Shown piece by piece: positions 1 through 12,402 of a stretch of 64,000 nucleotides of DNA (position 1 is its first letter; every line of letters starts with the position of its first letter). Both the position numbers and the translations under genes were made by a program. A model generated the notes under the pieces. It was not told the origin of the DNA, did not search any database, and was given only the letters and a program-made list of their open reading frames with translations. Source of the DNA: Charina bottae (Eukaryota; Chordata; Lepidosauria; Squamata; Charinaidae); NCBI GenBank assembly GCA_023362775.1, contig JALMGJ010000060.1, forward strand, positions 1,746,501-1,810,500, read 5' to 3'.

Positions 1-777
1 TGATTTGGGACGGCATAATTTTTGGCCCAAAAATCAAAAAATTCCTGACCGCGGAGTCAGGAAAAATCTCCCGGGAGGGGCCGGACCGAATCTGGTCAAA
101 TTGAAAAAAGAAGGCCGCCATGAGATTTGGGGTTGAATTTAAGGGTTGGAGGTGCTTTCGGATGCTTGATTTGGGACGGCATAATTTTTGGCCCAAAAAT
201 CAAAAAATTCCTGACCGCGGAGTCAGGAAACTTCTCCCAGGAGGGGCCAGACCGAATCAGGTCAAATTGAAAAACGATGGCCGCCATGAGATTCGGGGTT
301 GAATTTAAGGGTTGGAGGTGCTTTCGGATGCTTGATTTCGGACGGCATAATTTTTGGCCCAAAAATCAAAAAATTCCTGACCGCGGAGTCAGGAAAAATC
401 TCCCGGGAGGGGCCGGACCGAATCAGGTCAAATTGAAAAACGAAGGCGGCCATGAGATTCGGGGTTGAATTTAAGGGTTGGAGGTGCTTTCGGATGCTTG
501 ATTTGGGACGGCATAATTTTTGGCCCAAAAATCAAAAAATTCCTGACCGCGGAGTCAGGAAAAATCTCCCGGGAGGGGCCGGACCGAATCTGGTCAAATT
601 GAAAAAAGAAGGCTGCCATGAGATTCGGGGTTGAATATAAGGGTTGGAGGTGCTTTCGGATGCTTGATTTCGGATGGCATAATTTTTGGCCCAAAAATCA
701 AAAAATTCCTGACAGCGGAGTCAGGAAACTTCTCCCGGGAGGGGCCAGACCGAATCAGGTCAAATTGAAAAACGAAG

Positions 778-788
778 GCCGCCATGAG
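778..788 (+). promoter_or_regulatory. Recurrent GCCGCCATGAG motif (YY1-like; also Kozak-like)
   Basis: GCCGCCATGAG occurs at the A-rich to G-rich junction of most monomers. CGCCATGAG fits the loose published YY1 binding consensus (CGCCATN followed by T/A and T/G/C). The same bases look like a strong Kozak start, but the frame behind them is only 60 codons and is a repeat by-product. Frequent variants are GCTGCC, GCCTCC, GCCGTC and GCTGAC before the ATG. Binding is inference; a CpG in the core would make it methylation-sensitive. Confidence 0.35.
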
Positions 789-847
789 ATTCGGGGTTGA
801 ATTTAAGGGTTGGAGGTGCTTTCGGATGCTTGATTTGGGACGGCATA

Positions 848-864
848 ATTTTTGGCCCAAAAAT
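848..864. repeat. Inverted repeat 1 of the monomer (A/T arms around GGCCC)
   Basis: ATTTTTGG and CCAAAAAT are exact reverse complements around one central C. Where the base after the right arm is T instead of C (for example near 1861, 3355 and 6175), the pairing extends from 8 to 10 bp. A second monomer class carries a two-sided change here that keeps the arms complementary (see 42087-42103). A dyad-binding protein or DNA hairpin is possible; the sequence shows only the symmetry. Confidence 0.85.
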
Positions 865-871
865 CAAAAAA

Positions 872-893
872 TTCCTGACCGCGGAGTCAGGAA
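872..893. repeat. Inverted repeat 2 of the monomer (TTCCTGAC / GTCAGGAA)
   Basis: Perfect 8-bp arms TTCCTGAC and GTCAGGAA surround a six-base centre, CGCGGA. Centre variants across the array include CGCAGA, TGCAGA, CGTGGA, CTCAGA, CACAGA and AGCGGA. Arm variants exist but are fewer: TTCTTGAC from about 33.6 kb on, GTAAGG near 9850 and GTCCGG near 12009. The centre holds two CpGs, so much of its variability can be deamination. Confidence 0.85.
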
Positions 894-897
894 AAAT

Positions 898-927
898 CTC
901 CCGGGAGGGGCCGGACCGAATCAGGTC
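898..927. repeat. Inverted repeats 3 and 4 (CTCCCGGGAG and GACC/GGTC)
   Basis: CTCCCGGGAG (898-907) is a perfect 10-bp palindrome containing a SmaI site. GACC and GGTC (914-917 and 924-927) form a short dyad, which becomes 5 bp (GACCG/CGGTC) in monomers reading GAATCCGGTC. The central CpG of CCCGGG is replaced by CA, TG or TA in many monomers; the TA form, CTCCTAGGAG, is again palindromic (for example near 35003 and 57740). Confidence 0.8.
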
Positions 928-3249
928 AAATTGAAAAACGAAGGCCTCCATGAGATTCGGGGTTGAATTTAAGGGTTGGAGGCGCTTTCGGATGCTTGAT
1001 TTGGGACGGCATAATTTTTGGCCCAAAAATCAAAAAATTCCTGACCGCGGAGTCAGGAAAAATCTCCCGGGAGGGGCCGGACCGAATCTGGTCAAATTGA
1101 AAAAAGAAGGCCGCCATGAGATTTGGGGTTGAATTTAAGGGTTGGAGGTGCTTTCGGATGCTTGATTTGGGACGGCATAATTTTTGGCCCAAAAATCAAA
1201 AAATTCCTGACCGCGGAGTCAGGAAAAATCTCCCGGGAGGGGCCGGACCGAATCAGGTCAAATTGAAAAACGAAGGCCGCCATGAGATTCGGGGTTGAAT
1301 TTAAGGGTTGGAGGCGCTTTCGGATGCTTGATTTGGGACGGCATAATTTTTGGCCCAAAAATCAAAAAATTCCTGACCGTGGAGTCAGGAAAAATCTCCC
1401 GGGAGGGGCCGGACCGAATCTGGTCAAATTGAAAAAAGAAGGCCGCCATGAGATTTGGGGTTGAATTTAAGGGTTGGAGGTGCTTTCGGATGCTTGATTT
1501 GGGACGGCATAATTTTTGGCCCAAAAATCAAAAAATTCCTGACCGCGGAGTCAGGAAACTTCTCCCAGGAGGGGCCAGACCGAATCAGGTCAAATTGAAA
1601 AACGATGGCCGCCATGAGATTCGGGGTTGAATTTAAGGGTTGGAGGTGCTTTCGGATGCTTGATTTCGGACGGCATAATTTTTGGCCCAAAAATCAAAAA
1701 ATTCCTGACCGCGGAGTCAGGAAAAATCTCCCGGGAGGGGCCGGACCGAATCAGGTCAAATTGAAAAACGAAGGCCGCCATGAGATTCGGGGTTGAATTT
1801 AAGGGTTGGAGGCGCTTTCGGATGCTTGATTTGGGACGGCATAATTTTTGGCCCAAAAATTAAAAAATTCCTGACCGCGGAGTCAGGAAAAATCTCCCGG
1901 GAGGGGCCGGACCGAATCCGGTCAAATTGAAAAAAGAAGGCCGCCATGAGATTCGGGGTTGAATTTAAGGGTTGGAGGTGCTTTCGGATGCTTGATTTGG
2001 GACGGCATAATTTTTGGCCCAAAAATCAAAAAATTCCTGACCGCGGAGTCAGGAAAAATCTCCCGGGAGGGGCCGGACCGAATCAGGTCAAATTGAAAAA
2101 CGAAGGCCGCCATGAGATTCGGGGTTGAATTTAAGGGTTGGAGGCGCTTTCGGATGCTTGATTTGGGACGGCATAATTTTTGGCCCAAAAATCAAAAAAT
2201 TCCTGACCGCGGAGTCAGGAAAAATCTCCCGGGAGGGGCCGGACCGAATCTGGTCAAATTGAAAAAAGAAGGCCGCCATGAGATTTGGGGTTGAATTTAA
2301 GGGTTGGAGGTGCTTTCGGATGCTTGATTTGGGACGGCATAATTTTTGGCCCAAAAATCAAAAAATTCCTGACCGCGGAGTCAGGAAAAATCTCCCGGGA
2401 GGGGCCGGACCGAATCTGGTCAAATTGAAAAAAGAAGGCCGCCATGAGATTCGGGGTTGAATATAAGGGTTGGAGGTGCTTTCGGATGCTTGATTTCGGA
2501 CGGCATAATTTTTGGCCCAAAAATCAAAAAATTCCTGACAGCGGAGTCAGGAAACTTCTCCCGGGAGGGGCCAGACCGAATCAGGTCAAATTGAAAAACG
2601 AAGGCTGCCATGAGATTCGGGGTTGAATTTAAGGGTTGGAGGTGCTTTCGGATGCTTGATTTGGGACGGCATAATTTTTGGCCCAAAAATCAAAAAATTC
2701 CTGACCGCGGAGTCAGGAAAAATCTCCCGGGAGGGGCCGGACCGAATCCGGTCAAATTGAAAAAAGAAGGCCGCCATGAGATTCGAGGTTGAATTTAAGG
2801 GTTGGAGGTGCTTTCGGATGCTTGATTTCGGACGGCATAATTTTTGGCCCAAAAATAAAAAAATTCCTGACCGCGGAGTCAGGAAAAATCTCCCGGGAGG
2901 GGCTGGACCGAATCAGGTCAAATTGAAAAACGAAGGCCGCCATGAGATTCGGGGTTGAATTTAAGGTTTGGAGGCGCTTTCGGATGCTTGATTTGGGACG
3001 GCATAATTTTTGGCCCAAAAATCAAAAAATTCCTGACCGCGGAGTCAGGGAAAATCTCCCGAGAGGGGCCGGACCGAATCTGGTCAAATTGAAAAAAGAA
3101 GGCCGCCATGAGATTCGGGGTTGAATTTAAGGTTTGGAGGCGCTTTCGGATGCTTGATTTGGGACGGCATAATTTTTGGCCCAAAAATCAAAAAATTCCT
3201 GACCGCGGAGTCAGGGAAAATCTCCCGAGAGGGGCCGGACCGAATCTGG

Positions 3250-5270
3250 TCAAATTGAAAAAAGAAGGCCGCCATGAGATTCGGGGTTGAATTTAAGGGT
3301 TGGAGGCGCTTTCGGATGCTTGATTTGGGACGGCATAATTTTTGGCCCAAAAATTAAAAAATTCCTGACCGCGGAGTCAGGAAAAATCTCCCGGGAGGGG
3401 CCGGACCGAATCCGGTCAAATTGAAAAAAGAAGGCCGCCATGAGATTCGGGGTTGAATTTAAGGGTTGGAGGTGCTTTCGGATGCTTGATTTGGGACGGC
3501 ATAATTTTTGGCCCAAAAATCAAAAAATTCCTGACCGCGGAGTCAGGAAAAATCTCCCGGGAGGGGCCGGACCGAATCAGGTCAAATTGAAAAACGAAGG
3601 CCGCCATGAGATTCGGGGTTGAATTTAAGGGTTGGAGGCGCTTTCGGATGCTTGATTTGGGACGGCATAATTTTTGGCCCAAAAATCAAAAAATTCCTGA
3701 CCGCGGAGTCAGGAAAAATCTCCCGGGAGGGGCCGGACCGAATCTGGTCAAATTGAAAAAAGAAGGCCGCCATGAGATTTGGGGTTGAATTTAAGGGTTG
3801 GAGGTGCTTTCGGATGCTTGATTTGGGACGGCATAATTTTTGGCCCAAAAATCAAAAAATTCCTGACCGCGGAGTCAGGAAACTTCTCCCAGGAGGGGCC
3901 AGACCGAATCAGGTCAAATTGAAAAACGATGGCCGCCATGAGATTCGGGGTTGAATTTAAGGGTTGGAGGTGCTTTCGGATGCTTGATTTCGGACGGCAT
4001 AATTTTTGGCCCAAAAATCAAAAAATTCCTGACCGCGGAGTCAGGAAAAATCTCCCGGGAGGGGCCGGACCGAATCAGGTCAAATTGAAAAACGAAGGCC
4101 GCCATGAGATTCGGGGTTGAATTTAAGGGTTGGAGGTGCTTTCGGATGCTTGATTTGGGACGGCATAATTTTTGGCCCAAAAATCAAAAAATTCCTGACC
4201 GCGGAGTCAGGAAAAATCTCCCGGGAGGGGCCGGACCGAATCTGGTCAAATTGAAAAAAGAAGGCTGCCATGAGATTCGGGGTTGAATATAAGGGTTGGA
4301 GGTGCTTTCGGATGCTTGATTTCGGATGGCATAATTTTTGGCCCAAAAATCAAAAAATTCCTGACAGCGGAGTCAGGAAACTTCTCCCGGGAGGGGCCAG
4401 ACCGAATCAGGTCAAATTGAAAAACGAAGGCCGCCATGAGATTCGGGGTTGAATTTAAGGGTTGGAGGTGCTTTCGGATGCTTGATTTGGGACGGCATAA
4501 TTTTTGGCCCAAAAATCAAAAAATTCCTGACCGCGGAGTCAGGAAAAATCTCCCGGGAGGGGCCGGACCGAATCAGGTCAAATTGAAAAACGAAGGCCTC
4601 CATGAGATTCGGGGTTGAATTTAAGGGTTGGAGGCGCTTTCGGATGCTTGATTTGGGACGGCATAATTTTTGGCCCAAAAATCAAAAAATTCCTGACCGC
4701 GGAGTCAGGAAAAATCTCCCGGGAGGGGCCGGACCGAATCTGGTCAAATTGAAAAAAGAAGGCCACCATGAGATTTGGGGTTGAATTTAAGGGTTGGAGG
4801 TGCTTTCGGATGCTTGATTTGGGACGGCATAATTTTTGGCCCAAAAATCAAAAAATTCCTGACCGCAGAGACAGGAAAAATCTCCCGGGAGTGGCCGGAC
4901 CGAATCAGGTCAAATTGAAAAACGAAGGCCGCCATGAGATTCGGGGTTGAATTTAAGGGTTGGAGGCGCTTTCGGATGCTTGATTTCGGACGGCATAATT
5001 TTTGGCCCAAAAATCAAAAAATTCCTGACCGCGGAGTCAGGAAAAATCTCCCGGGAGGGGCCGGACCGAATCAGGTCAAATTGAAAAACGAAGGCCGCCA
5101 TGAGATTCGGGGTTGAATTTAAGTGTTGGAGGTGCTTTCGGATGCTTGATTTGGGACGGCATAATTTTTGGCCCAAAAATCAAAAAATTCCTGACCGCGG
5201 AGTCAGGAAAAATCTCCCGGGAGGGGCCGGACCGAATCTGGTCAAATTGAAAAAAGAAGGCTGCCATGAG
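3250..5270. repeat. Segmental duplication copy 1 (20-monomer offset)
   Basis: About 12 consecutive monomers match 6570-8590 at an offset of 3320 bp (20 x 166). Shared rare markers include GGCCACCATGAG with GCAGAGACAGG and GGGAGTGGCC (4764-4893 and 8084-8213). The boundaries are approximate, set where monomer variants stop matching. Confidence 0.8.
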
Positions 5271-5925
5271 ATTCGGGGTTGAATTTAAGGTTTGGAGGCG
5301 CTTTCGGATGCTTGATTTGGGACGGCATAATTTTTGGCCCAAAAATCAAAAAATTCCTGACCGCGGAGTCAGGGAAAATCTCCCGAGAGGGGCCGGACCG
5401 AATCTGGTCAAATTGAAAAAAGAAGGCCGCCATGAGATTCGGGGTTGAATTTAAGGGTTGGAGGCGCTTTCGGATGCTTGATTTCGGACGGCATAATTTT
5501 TGGCCCAAAAATCAAAAAATTCCTGACCGCGGAGTCAGGAAAAATCTCCCGGGAGGGGCCGGACCGAATCAGGTCAAATTGAAAAACGAAGGCCGCCATG
5601 AGATTCGGGGTTGAATTTAAGTGTTGGAGGTGCTTTCGGATGCTTGATTTGGGACGGCATAATTTTTGGCCCAAAAATCAAAAAATTCCTGACCGCGGAG
5701 TCAGGAAAAATCTCCCGGGAGGGGCCGGACCGAATCTGGTCAAATTGAAAAAAGAAGGCTGCCATGAGATTCGGGGTTGAATTTAAGGTTTGGAGGCGCT
5801 TTCGGATGCTTGATTTGGGACGGCATAATTTTTGGCCCAAAAATCAAAAAATTCCTGACCGCGGAGTCAGGGAAAATCTCCCGAGAGGGGCCGGACCGAA
5901 TCTGGTCAAATTGAAAAAAGAAGGC
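4930..5925. repeat. Three-monomer unit in tandem (2 x 498 bp)
   Basis: The order of three variant monomers (GATTTCGG; AAGTGTTGGAGG; AAGGTTTGGAGG with GTCAGGGAAA and CCCGAGAGG) occurs twice in a row at a 498-bp offset. 498 bp is three monomers and also a whole number of codons, so the same reading frames return at each copy. Local unequal exchange is the simplest cause. Confidence 0.75.
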
Positions 5926-6569
5926 CGCCATGAGATTCGGGGTTGAATTTAAGGGTTGGAGGCGCTTTCGGATGCTTGATTTGGGACGGCATAATTTTTG
6001 GCCCAAAAATCAAAAAATTCCTGACCGCGGAGTCAGGGAAAATCTCCCGAGAGGGGCCGGACCGAATCTGGTCAAATTGAAAAAAGAAGGCCGCCATGAG
6101 ATTCGGGGTTGAATTTAAGGGTTGGAGGCGCTTTCGGATGCTTGATTTGGGACGGCATAATTTTTGGCCCAAAAATTAAAAAATTCCTGACCGCGGAGTC
6201 AGGAAAAATCTCCCGGGAGGGGCCGGACCGAATCCGGTCAAATTGAAAAAAGAAGGCCGCCATGAGATTCGGGGTTGAATTTAAGGGTTGGAGGTGCTTT
6301 CGGATGCTTGATTTGGGACGGCATAATTTTTGGCCCAAAAATCAAAAAATTCCTGACCGCGGAGTCAGGAAAAATCTCCCGGGAGGGGCCGGACCGAATC
6401 AGGTCAAATTGAAAAACGAAGGCCGCCATGAGATTCGGGGTTGAATTTAAGGGTTGGAGGCGCTTTCGGATGCTTGATTTGGGACGGCATAATTTTTGGC
6501 CCAAAAATCAAAAAATTCCTGACCGCGGAGTCAGGGAAAATCTCCCGAGAGGGGCCGGACCGAATCTGG

Positions 6570-8590
6570 TCAAATTGAAAAAAGAAGGCCGCCATGAGAT
6601 TCGGGGTTGAATTTAAGGGTTGGAGGCGCTTTCGGATGCTTGATTTGGGACGGCATAATTTTTGGCCCAAAAATTAAAAAATTCCTGACCGCGGAGTCAG
6701 GAAAAATCTCCCGGGAGGGGCCGGACCGAATCCGGTCAAATTGAAAAAAGAAGGCCGCCATGAGATTCGGGGTTGAATTTAAGGGTTGGAGGTGCTTTCG
6801 GATGCTTGATTTGGGACGGCATAATTTTTGGCCCAAAAATCAAAAAATTCCTGACCGCGGAGTCAGGAAAAATCTCCCGGGAGGGGCCGGACCGAATCAG
6901 GTCAAATTGAAAAACGAAGGCCGCCATGAGATTCGGGGTTGAATTTAAGGGTTGGAGGCGCTTTCGGATGCTTGATTTGGGACGGCATAATTTTTGGCCC
7001 AAAAATCAAAAAATTCCTGACCGCGGAGTCAGGAAAAATCTCCCGGGAGGGGCCGGACCGAATCTGGTCAAATTGAAAAAAGAAGGCCGCCATGAGATTT
7101 GGGGTTGAATTTAAGGGTTGGAGGTGCTTTCGGATGCTTGATTTGGGACGGCATAATTTTTGGCCCAAAAATCAAAAAATTCCTGACCGCGGAGTCAGGA
7201 AACTTCTCCCAGGAGGGGCCAGACCGAATCAGGTCAAATTGAAAAACGATGGCCGCCATGAGATTCGGGGTTGAATTTAAGGGTTGGAGGTGCTTTCGGA
7301 TGCTTGATTTCGGACGGCATAATTTTTGGCCCAAAAATCAAAAAATTCCTGACCGCGGAGTCAGGAAAAATCTCCCGGGAGGGGCCGGACCGAATCAGGT
7401 CAAATTGAAAAACGAAGGCCGCCATGAGATTCGGGGTTGAATTTAAGGGTTGGAGGTGCTTTCGGATGCTTGATTTGGGACGGCATAATTTTTGGCCCAA
7501 AAATCAAAAAATTCCTGACCGCGGAGTCAGGAAAAATCTCCCGGGAGGGGCCGGACCGAATCTGGTCAAATTGAAAAAAGAAGGCTGCCATGAGATTCGG
7601 GGTTGAATATAAGGGTTGGAGGTGCTTTCGGATGCTTGATTTCGGATGGCATAATTTTTGGCCCAAAAATCAAAAAATTCCTGACAGCGGAGTCAGGAAA
7701 CTTCTCCCGGGAGGGGCCAGACCGAATCAGGTCAAATTGAAAAACGAAGGCCGCCATGAGATTCGGGGTTGAATTTAAGGGTTGGAGGTGCTTTCGGATG
7801 CTTGATTTGGGACGGCATAATTTTTGGCCCAAAAATCAAAAAATTCCTGACCGCGGAGTCAGGAAAAATCTCCCGGGAGGGGCCGGACCGAATCAGGTCA
7901 AATTGAAAAACGAAGGCCTCCATGAGATTCGGGGTTGAATTTAAGGGTTGGAGGCGCTTTCGGATGCTTGATTTGGGACGGCATAATTTTTGGCCCAAAA
8001 ATCAAAAAATTCCTGACCGCGGAGTCAGGAAAAATCTCCCGGGAGGGGCCGGACCGAATCTGGTCAAATTGAAAAAAGAAGGCCACCATGAGATTTGGGG
8101 TTGAATTTAAGGGTTGGAGGTGCTTTCGGATGCTTGATTTGGGACGGCATAATTTTTGGCCCAAAAATCAAAAAATTCCTGACCGCAGAGACAGGAAAAA
8201 TCTCCCGGGAGTGGCCGGACCGAATCAGGTCAAATTGAAAAACGAAGGCCGCCATGAGATTCGGGGTTGAATTTAAGGGTTGGAGGCGCTTTCGGATGCT
8301 TGATTTCGGACGGCATAATTTTTGGCCCAAAAATCAAAAAATTCCTGACCGCGGAGTCAGGAAAAATCTCCCGGGAGGGGCCGGACCGAATCAGGTCAAA
8401 TTGAAAAACGAAGGCCGCCATGAGATTCGGGGTTGAATTTAAGTGTTGGAGGTGCTTTCGGATGCTTGATTTGGGACGGCATAATTTTTGGCCCAAAAAT
8501 CAAAAAATTCCTGACCGCGGAGTCAGGAAAAATCTCCCGGGAGGGGCCGGACCGAATCTGGTCAAATTGAAAAAAGAAGGCTGCCATGAG
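6570..8590. repeat. Segmental duplication copy 2 (20-monomer offset)
   Basis: Partner of the block at 3250-5270. The match ends near 8590, where the upstream copy continues with the AAGGTTTGGAGG monomer and this one with AAGGGTTGGAGG. Confidence 0.8.
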
Positions 8591-11500
8591 ATTCGGGGTT
8601 GAATTTAAGGGTTGGAGGTGCTTTCGGATGCTTGATTTCGGACGGCATAATTTTTGGCCCAAAAATCAAAAAATTCCTGACCGCGGAGTCAGGAAAAATC
8701 TCCCGGGAGGGGCCGGACCGAATCAGGTCAAATTGAAAAACGAAGGCCGCCATGAGATTCGGGGTTGAATTTAAGGGTTGGAGGTGCTTTCGGATGCTTG
8801 ATTTGGGACGGCATAATTTTTGGCCCAAAAATCAAAAAATTCCTGACCGCGGAGTCAGGAAAAATCTCCCGGGAGGGGCCGGACCGAATCAGGTCAAATT
8901 GAAAAACGAAGGCCTCCATGAGATTCGGGGTTGAATTTAAGGGTTGGAGGCGCTTTCGGATGCTTGATTTGGGACGGCATAATTTTTGGCCCAAAAATCA
9001 AAAAATTCCTGACCGCGGAGTCAGGAAAAATCTCCCGGGAGGGGCCGGACCGAATCTGGTCAAATTGAAAAAAGAAGGCCGCCATGAGATTTGGGGTTGA
9101 ATTTAAGGGTTGGAGGTGCTTTCGGATGCTTGATTTGGGACGGCATAATTTTTGGCCCAAAAATCAAAAAATTCCTGACCGCGGAGTCAGGAAAAATCTC
9201 CCGGGAGGGGCCGGACCGAATCCGGTCAAATTGAAAAAAGAAGGCCGCCATGAGATTCGGGGTTGAATTTAAGGGTTGGAGATGCTTTCGGATGCTTGAT
9301 TTGGGACAGCATAATTTTTGGCCCAAAAATCAAAAAATTCCTGACCGCGGAGTCAGGAAACTTCTCCCGGGAGGGGCCGGACCGAATCCGGTCAAATTGA
9401 AAAAAGAAGGCCGCCATGAGATTCGGGGTTGAATTTAAGGGTTGGAGGTGCTTTCGGATGCTTGATTTGGGACGGCATAATTTTTGGCCCAAAAATCAAA
9501 AAATTCCTGACCGCGGAGTCAGGAAAAATCTCCCGGGAGGGGCCGGACCGAATCAGGTCAAATTGAAAAACGAAGGCCGCCATGAGATTCGGGGTTGAAT
9601 TTAAGGGTTGGAGGCACTTTCGGATGCTTGATTTGGGACGGCATAATTTTTGGCCCAAAAATTAAAAAATTCCTGACCGCGGAGTCAGGAAAAATCTCCC
9701 GGGAGGGGCCGGACCGAATCCGGTCAAATTGAAAAAAGAAGGCCGCCATGAGATTCGGGGTTGAATTTAAGGGTTGGAGGTGCTTTCGGATGCTTGATTT
9801 GGGACGGCATAATTTTTGGCCCAAAAATCAAAAAATTCCTGACCGCGGAGTAAGGAAAAATCTCCCGGGAGGGGCCGGACCGAATCAGGTCAAATTGAAA
9901 AACGAAGGCCGCCATGAGATTCGGGGTTGAATTTAAGGGTTGGAGGCGCTTTCGGATGCTTGATTTGGGACGGCATAATTTTTGGCCCAAAAATCAAAAA
10001 ATTCCTGACCGCGGAGTCAGGAAAAATCTCCCGGGAGGGGCCGGACCGAATCTGGTCAAATTGAAAAAAGAAGGCCGCCATGAGATTTGGGGTTGAATTT
10101 AAGGGTTGGAGGTGCTTTCGGATGCTTGATTTGGGACGGCATAATTTTTGGCCCAAAAATCAAAAAATTCCTGACCGCGGAGTCAGGAAACTTCTCCCGG
10201 GAGGGGCCAGACCGAATCAGGTCAAATTGAAAAACGAAGGCCGCCATGAGATTCGGGGTTGAATTTAAGGGTTGGAGGTGCTTTCGGATGCTTGATTTGG
10301 GACGGCATAATTTTTGGCCCAAAAATCAAAAAATTCCTGACCGCGGAGTCAGGAAAAATCTCCCGGGAGGGGCCGGACCGAATCCGGTCAAATTGAAAAA
10401 AGAAGGCCGCCATGAGATTCGGGGTTGAATTTAAGGGTTGGAGGTGCTTTCGGATGCTTGATTTCGGACGGCATAATTTTTGGCCCAAAAATCAAAAAAT
10501 TCCTGACCGCGGAGTCAGGAAAAATCTCCCGGGAGGGGCCGGACCGAATCAGGTCAAATTGAAAAACGAAGGCCGCCATGAGATTCGGGGTTGAATTTAA
10601 GGGTTGGAGGCGCTTTCGGATGCTTGATTTGGGACGGCATAATTTTTGGCCCAAAAATTAAAAAATTCCTGACCGCGGAGTCAGGAAAAATCTCCCCGGA
10701 GGGGCCGGACCGAATCCGGTCAAATTGAAAAACGAAGGCCGCCATGAGATTCGGGGTTGAATTTAAGGGTTGGAGGCACTTTCGGATGCTTGATTTCGGA
10801 CGGCATAATTTTTGGCCCAAAAATCAAAAAATTCCTGACCGCGGAGTCAGGAAAAATCTCCCGGGAGGGGCCGGACCGAATCAGGTCAAATTGAAAAACG
10901 AAGGCCGCCATGAGATTCGGGGTTGAATTTAAGGGTTGGAGGCGCTTTCGGATGCTTGATTTGGGACGGCATAATTTTTGGCCCAAAAATTAAAAAATTC
11001 CTGACCGCGGAGTCAGGAAAAATCTCCTGGGAGGGGCCGGACCGAATCCGGTCAAATTGAAAAACGAAGGCCGCCATGAGATTCGGGGTTGAATTTAAGG
11101 GTTGGAGGCACTTTCGGATGCTTGATTTGGGACGGCATAATTTTTGGCCCAAAAATTAAAAAATTCCTGACCGCGGAGTCAGGAAAAATCTCCCGGGAGG
11201 GGCCGGACCGAATCCGGTCAAATTGAAAAAAGAAGGCCGCCATGAGATTCGGGGTTGAATTTAAGGGTTGGAGGTGCTTTCGGATGCTTGATTTGGGACG
11301 GCATAATTTTTGGCCCAAAAATCAAAAAATTCCTGACCGCGGAGTCAGGAAAAATCTCCCGGGAGGGGCCGGACCGAATCAGGTCAAATTGAAAAACGAA
11401 GGCCGCCATGAGATTCGGGGTTGAATTTAAGGGTTGGAGGCACTTTCGGATGCTTGATTTGGGACGGCATAATTTTTGGCCCAAAAATTAAAAAATTCCT

Positions 11501-12386
11501 GACCGCGGAGTCAGGAAAAATCTCCCGGGAGGGGCCGGACCGAATCCGGTCAAATTGAAAAAAGAAGGCCGCCATGAGATTCGGGGTTGAATTTAAGGGT
11601 TGGAGGTGCTTTCGGATGCTTGATTTGGGACGGCATAATTTTTGGCCCAAAAATCAAAAAATTCCTGACCGCGGAGTAAGGAAAAATCTCCCGGGAGGGG
11701 CCGGACCGAATCAGGTCAAATTGAAAAACGAAGGCCGCCATGAGATTCGGGGTTGAATTTAAGGGTTGGAGGCGCTTTCGGATGCTTGATTTGGGACGGC
11801 ATAATTTTTGGCCCAAAAATCAAAAAATTCCTGACCGCGGAGTCAGGAAAAATCTCCCGGGAGGGGCCGGACCGAATCTGGTCAAATTGAAAAAAGAAGG
11901 CCGCCATGAGATTTGGGGTTGAATTTAAGGGTTGGAGGTGCTTTCGGATGCTTGATTTGGGACGGCATAATTTTTGGCCCAAAAATCAAAAAATTCCTGA
12001 CCGCGGAGTCCGGAAAAATCTCCCGGGAGGGGCCGGACCGAATCCGGTCAAATTGAAAAAAGAAGGCCGCCATGAGATTCGGGGTTGAATTTAAGGGTTG
12101 GAGGTGCTTTCGGATGCTTGATTTCGGACGGCATAATTTTTGGCCCAAAAATCAAAAAATTCCTGACCGCGGAGTCAGGAAAAATCTCCCGGGAGGGGCC
12201 GGACCGAATCAGGTCAAATTGAAAAACGAAGGCCGCCATGAGATTCGGGGTTGAATTTAAGGGTTGGAGGCGCTTTCGGATGCTTGATTTGGGACGGCAT
12301 AATTTTTGGCCCAAAAATTAAAAAATTCCTGACCGCGGAGTCAGGAAAAATCTCCCCGGAGGGGCCGGACCGAATCCGGTCAAATT

Positions 12387-12402
12387 GAAAAACGAAGGCC
12401 GC
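12387..12402 (+). repeat. Left target-site duplication of the retrotransposon
   Basis: GAAAAACGAAGGCCGC here is repeated exactly at 14615-14630, right after the poly-A tail. Removing the insertion and one copy restores the 166-bp phase: the next ATG would fall at 12404 and is found at 14632. On the minus strand the implied first nick lies in GTTTTTC/AATT, close to the L1 endonuclease preference TTTT/AA. Confidence 0.95.

Larger units (their letters stand above)
784..949 (+). repeat. Representative canonical 166-bp monomer
   Basis: Reference copy, phased from the ATG. Order of parts: a G-rich start (ATTCGGGGTTGAATTTAAGG), a stretch with GGAGGTGCTTTCGGATG, an A/T dyad around GGCCC, an 8-bp-arm hairpin sequence, the SmaI palindrome CTCCCGGGAG, a GACC/GGTC dyad, then the A-rich end leading to GGCCGCC (GGCCTCC in this copy). 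It holds about ten CpG sites, high for bulk vertebrate DNA. The length is close to two full turns of DNA on a nucleosome with linker histone. This is compatible with a centromeric role but is not evidence for one. Confidence 0.9.
96..1190. repeat. Duplicated block, also at about 3748-4842 (22-monomer offset)
   Basis: About 6.5 monomers with the same variant order recur 3652 bp (22 x 166) downstream. Shared markers include the AAACTTCTCCCAGG monomer with CGATGGCCGCC (near 231-280 and 3883-3932), the GAATATAAGG monomer with GACAGCGG, and the GGCCTCCATG monomer. Isolated differences exist, for example GGCGGCC at 446 against GGCCGCC at 4098. Confidence 0.8.
1..12402. repeat. 166-bp satellite array, left segment (about 75 monomers)
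   Basis: A 166-bp unit repeats head to tail without inversion. The ATG in GCCGCCATGAG falls at 120, 286, 452, 618, 784, 950 and so on, exactly 166 bases apart up to 12238. Neighbouring monomers differ by a few substitutions and indels are almost absent. Because 166 is not a multiple of three, each monomer gives the same short open frames in shifting phase: a 60-codon plus-strand frame and an 88-codon minus-strand frame. These are by-products, not genes. The segment starts inside a monomer, so the array continues beyond the window. I do not recognise the satellite family. Confidence 0.98.

Noticed and set aside
784..810. Pol III B box in GGGGTTGAATTTA
   Set aside because: Compared with GGTTCGAATCC it lacks the central C and the final CC, and no A box was seen at the right distance.
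872..893. Variable centre of inverted repeat 2 as proof of a selected hairpin
   Set aside because: The centre holds two CpGs, and most variants (CGCAGA, TGCAGA, CGTGGA, CACAGA) are explained by deamination. Arms also vary in places.
784..949. CENP-B box
   Set aside because: TTCG occurs in GATTCGGGG, TTTCGGATG and, in some monomers, TTTCGGACGG, but none has the required A and the CGGG at the right spacing.
1..12402. CRISPR-like regular direct repeats
   Set aside because: There are no unique spacers; the whole 166-bp unit repeats, and no cas-like gene is present.
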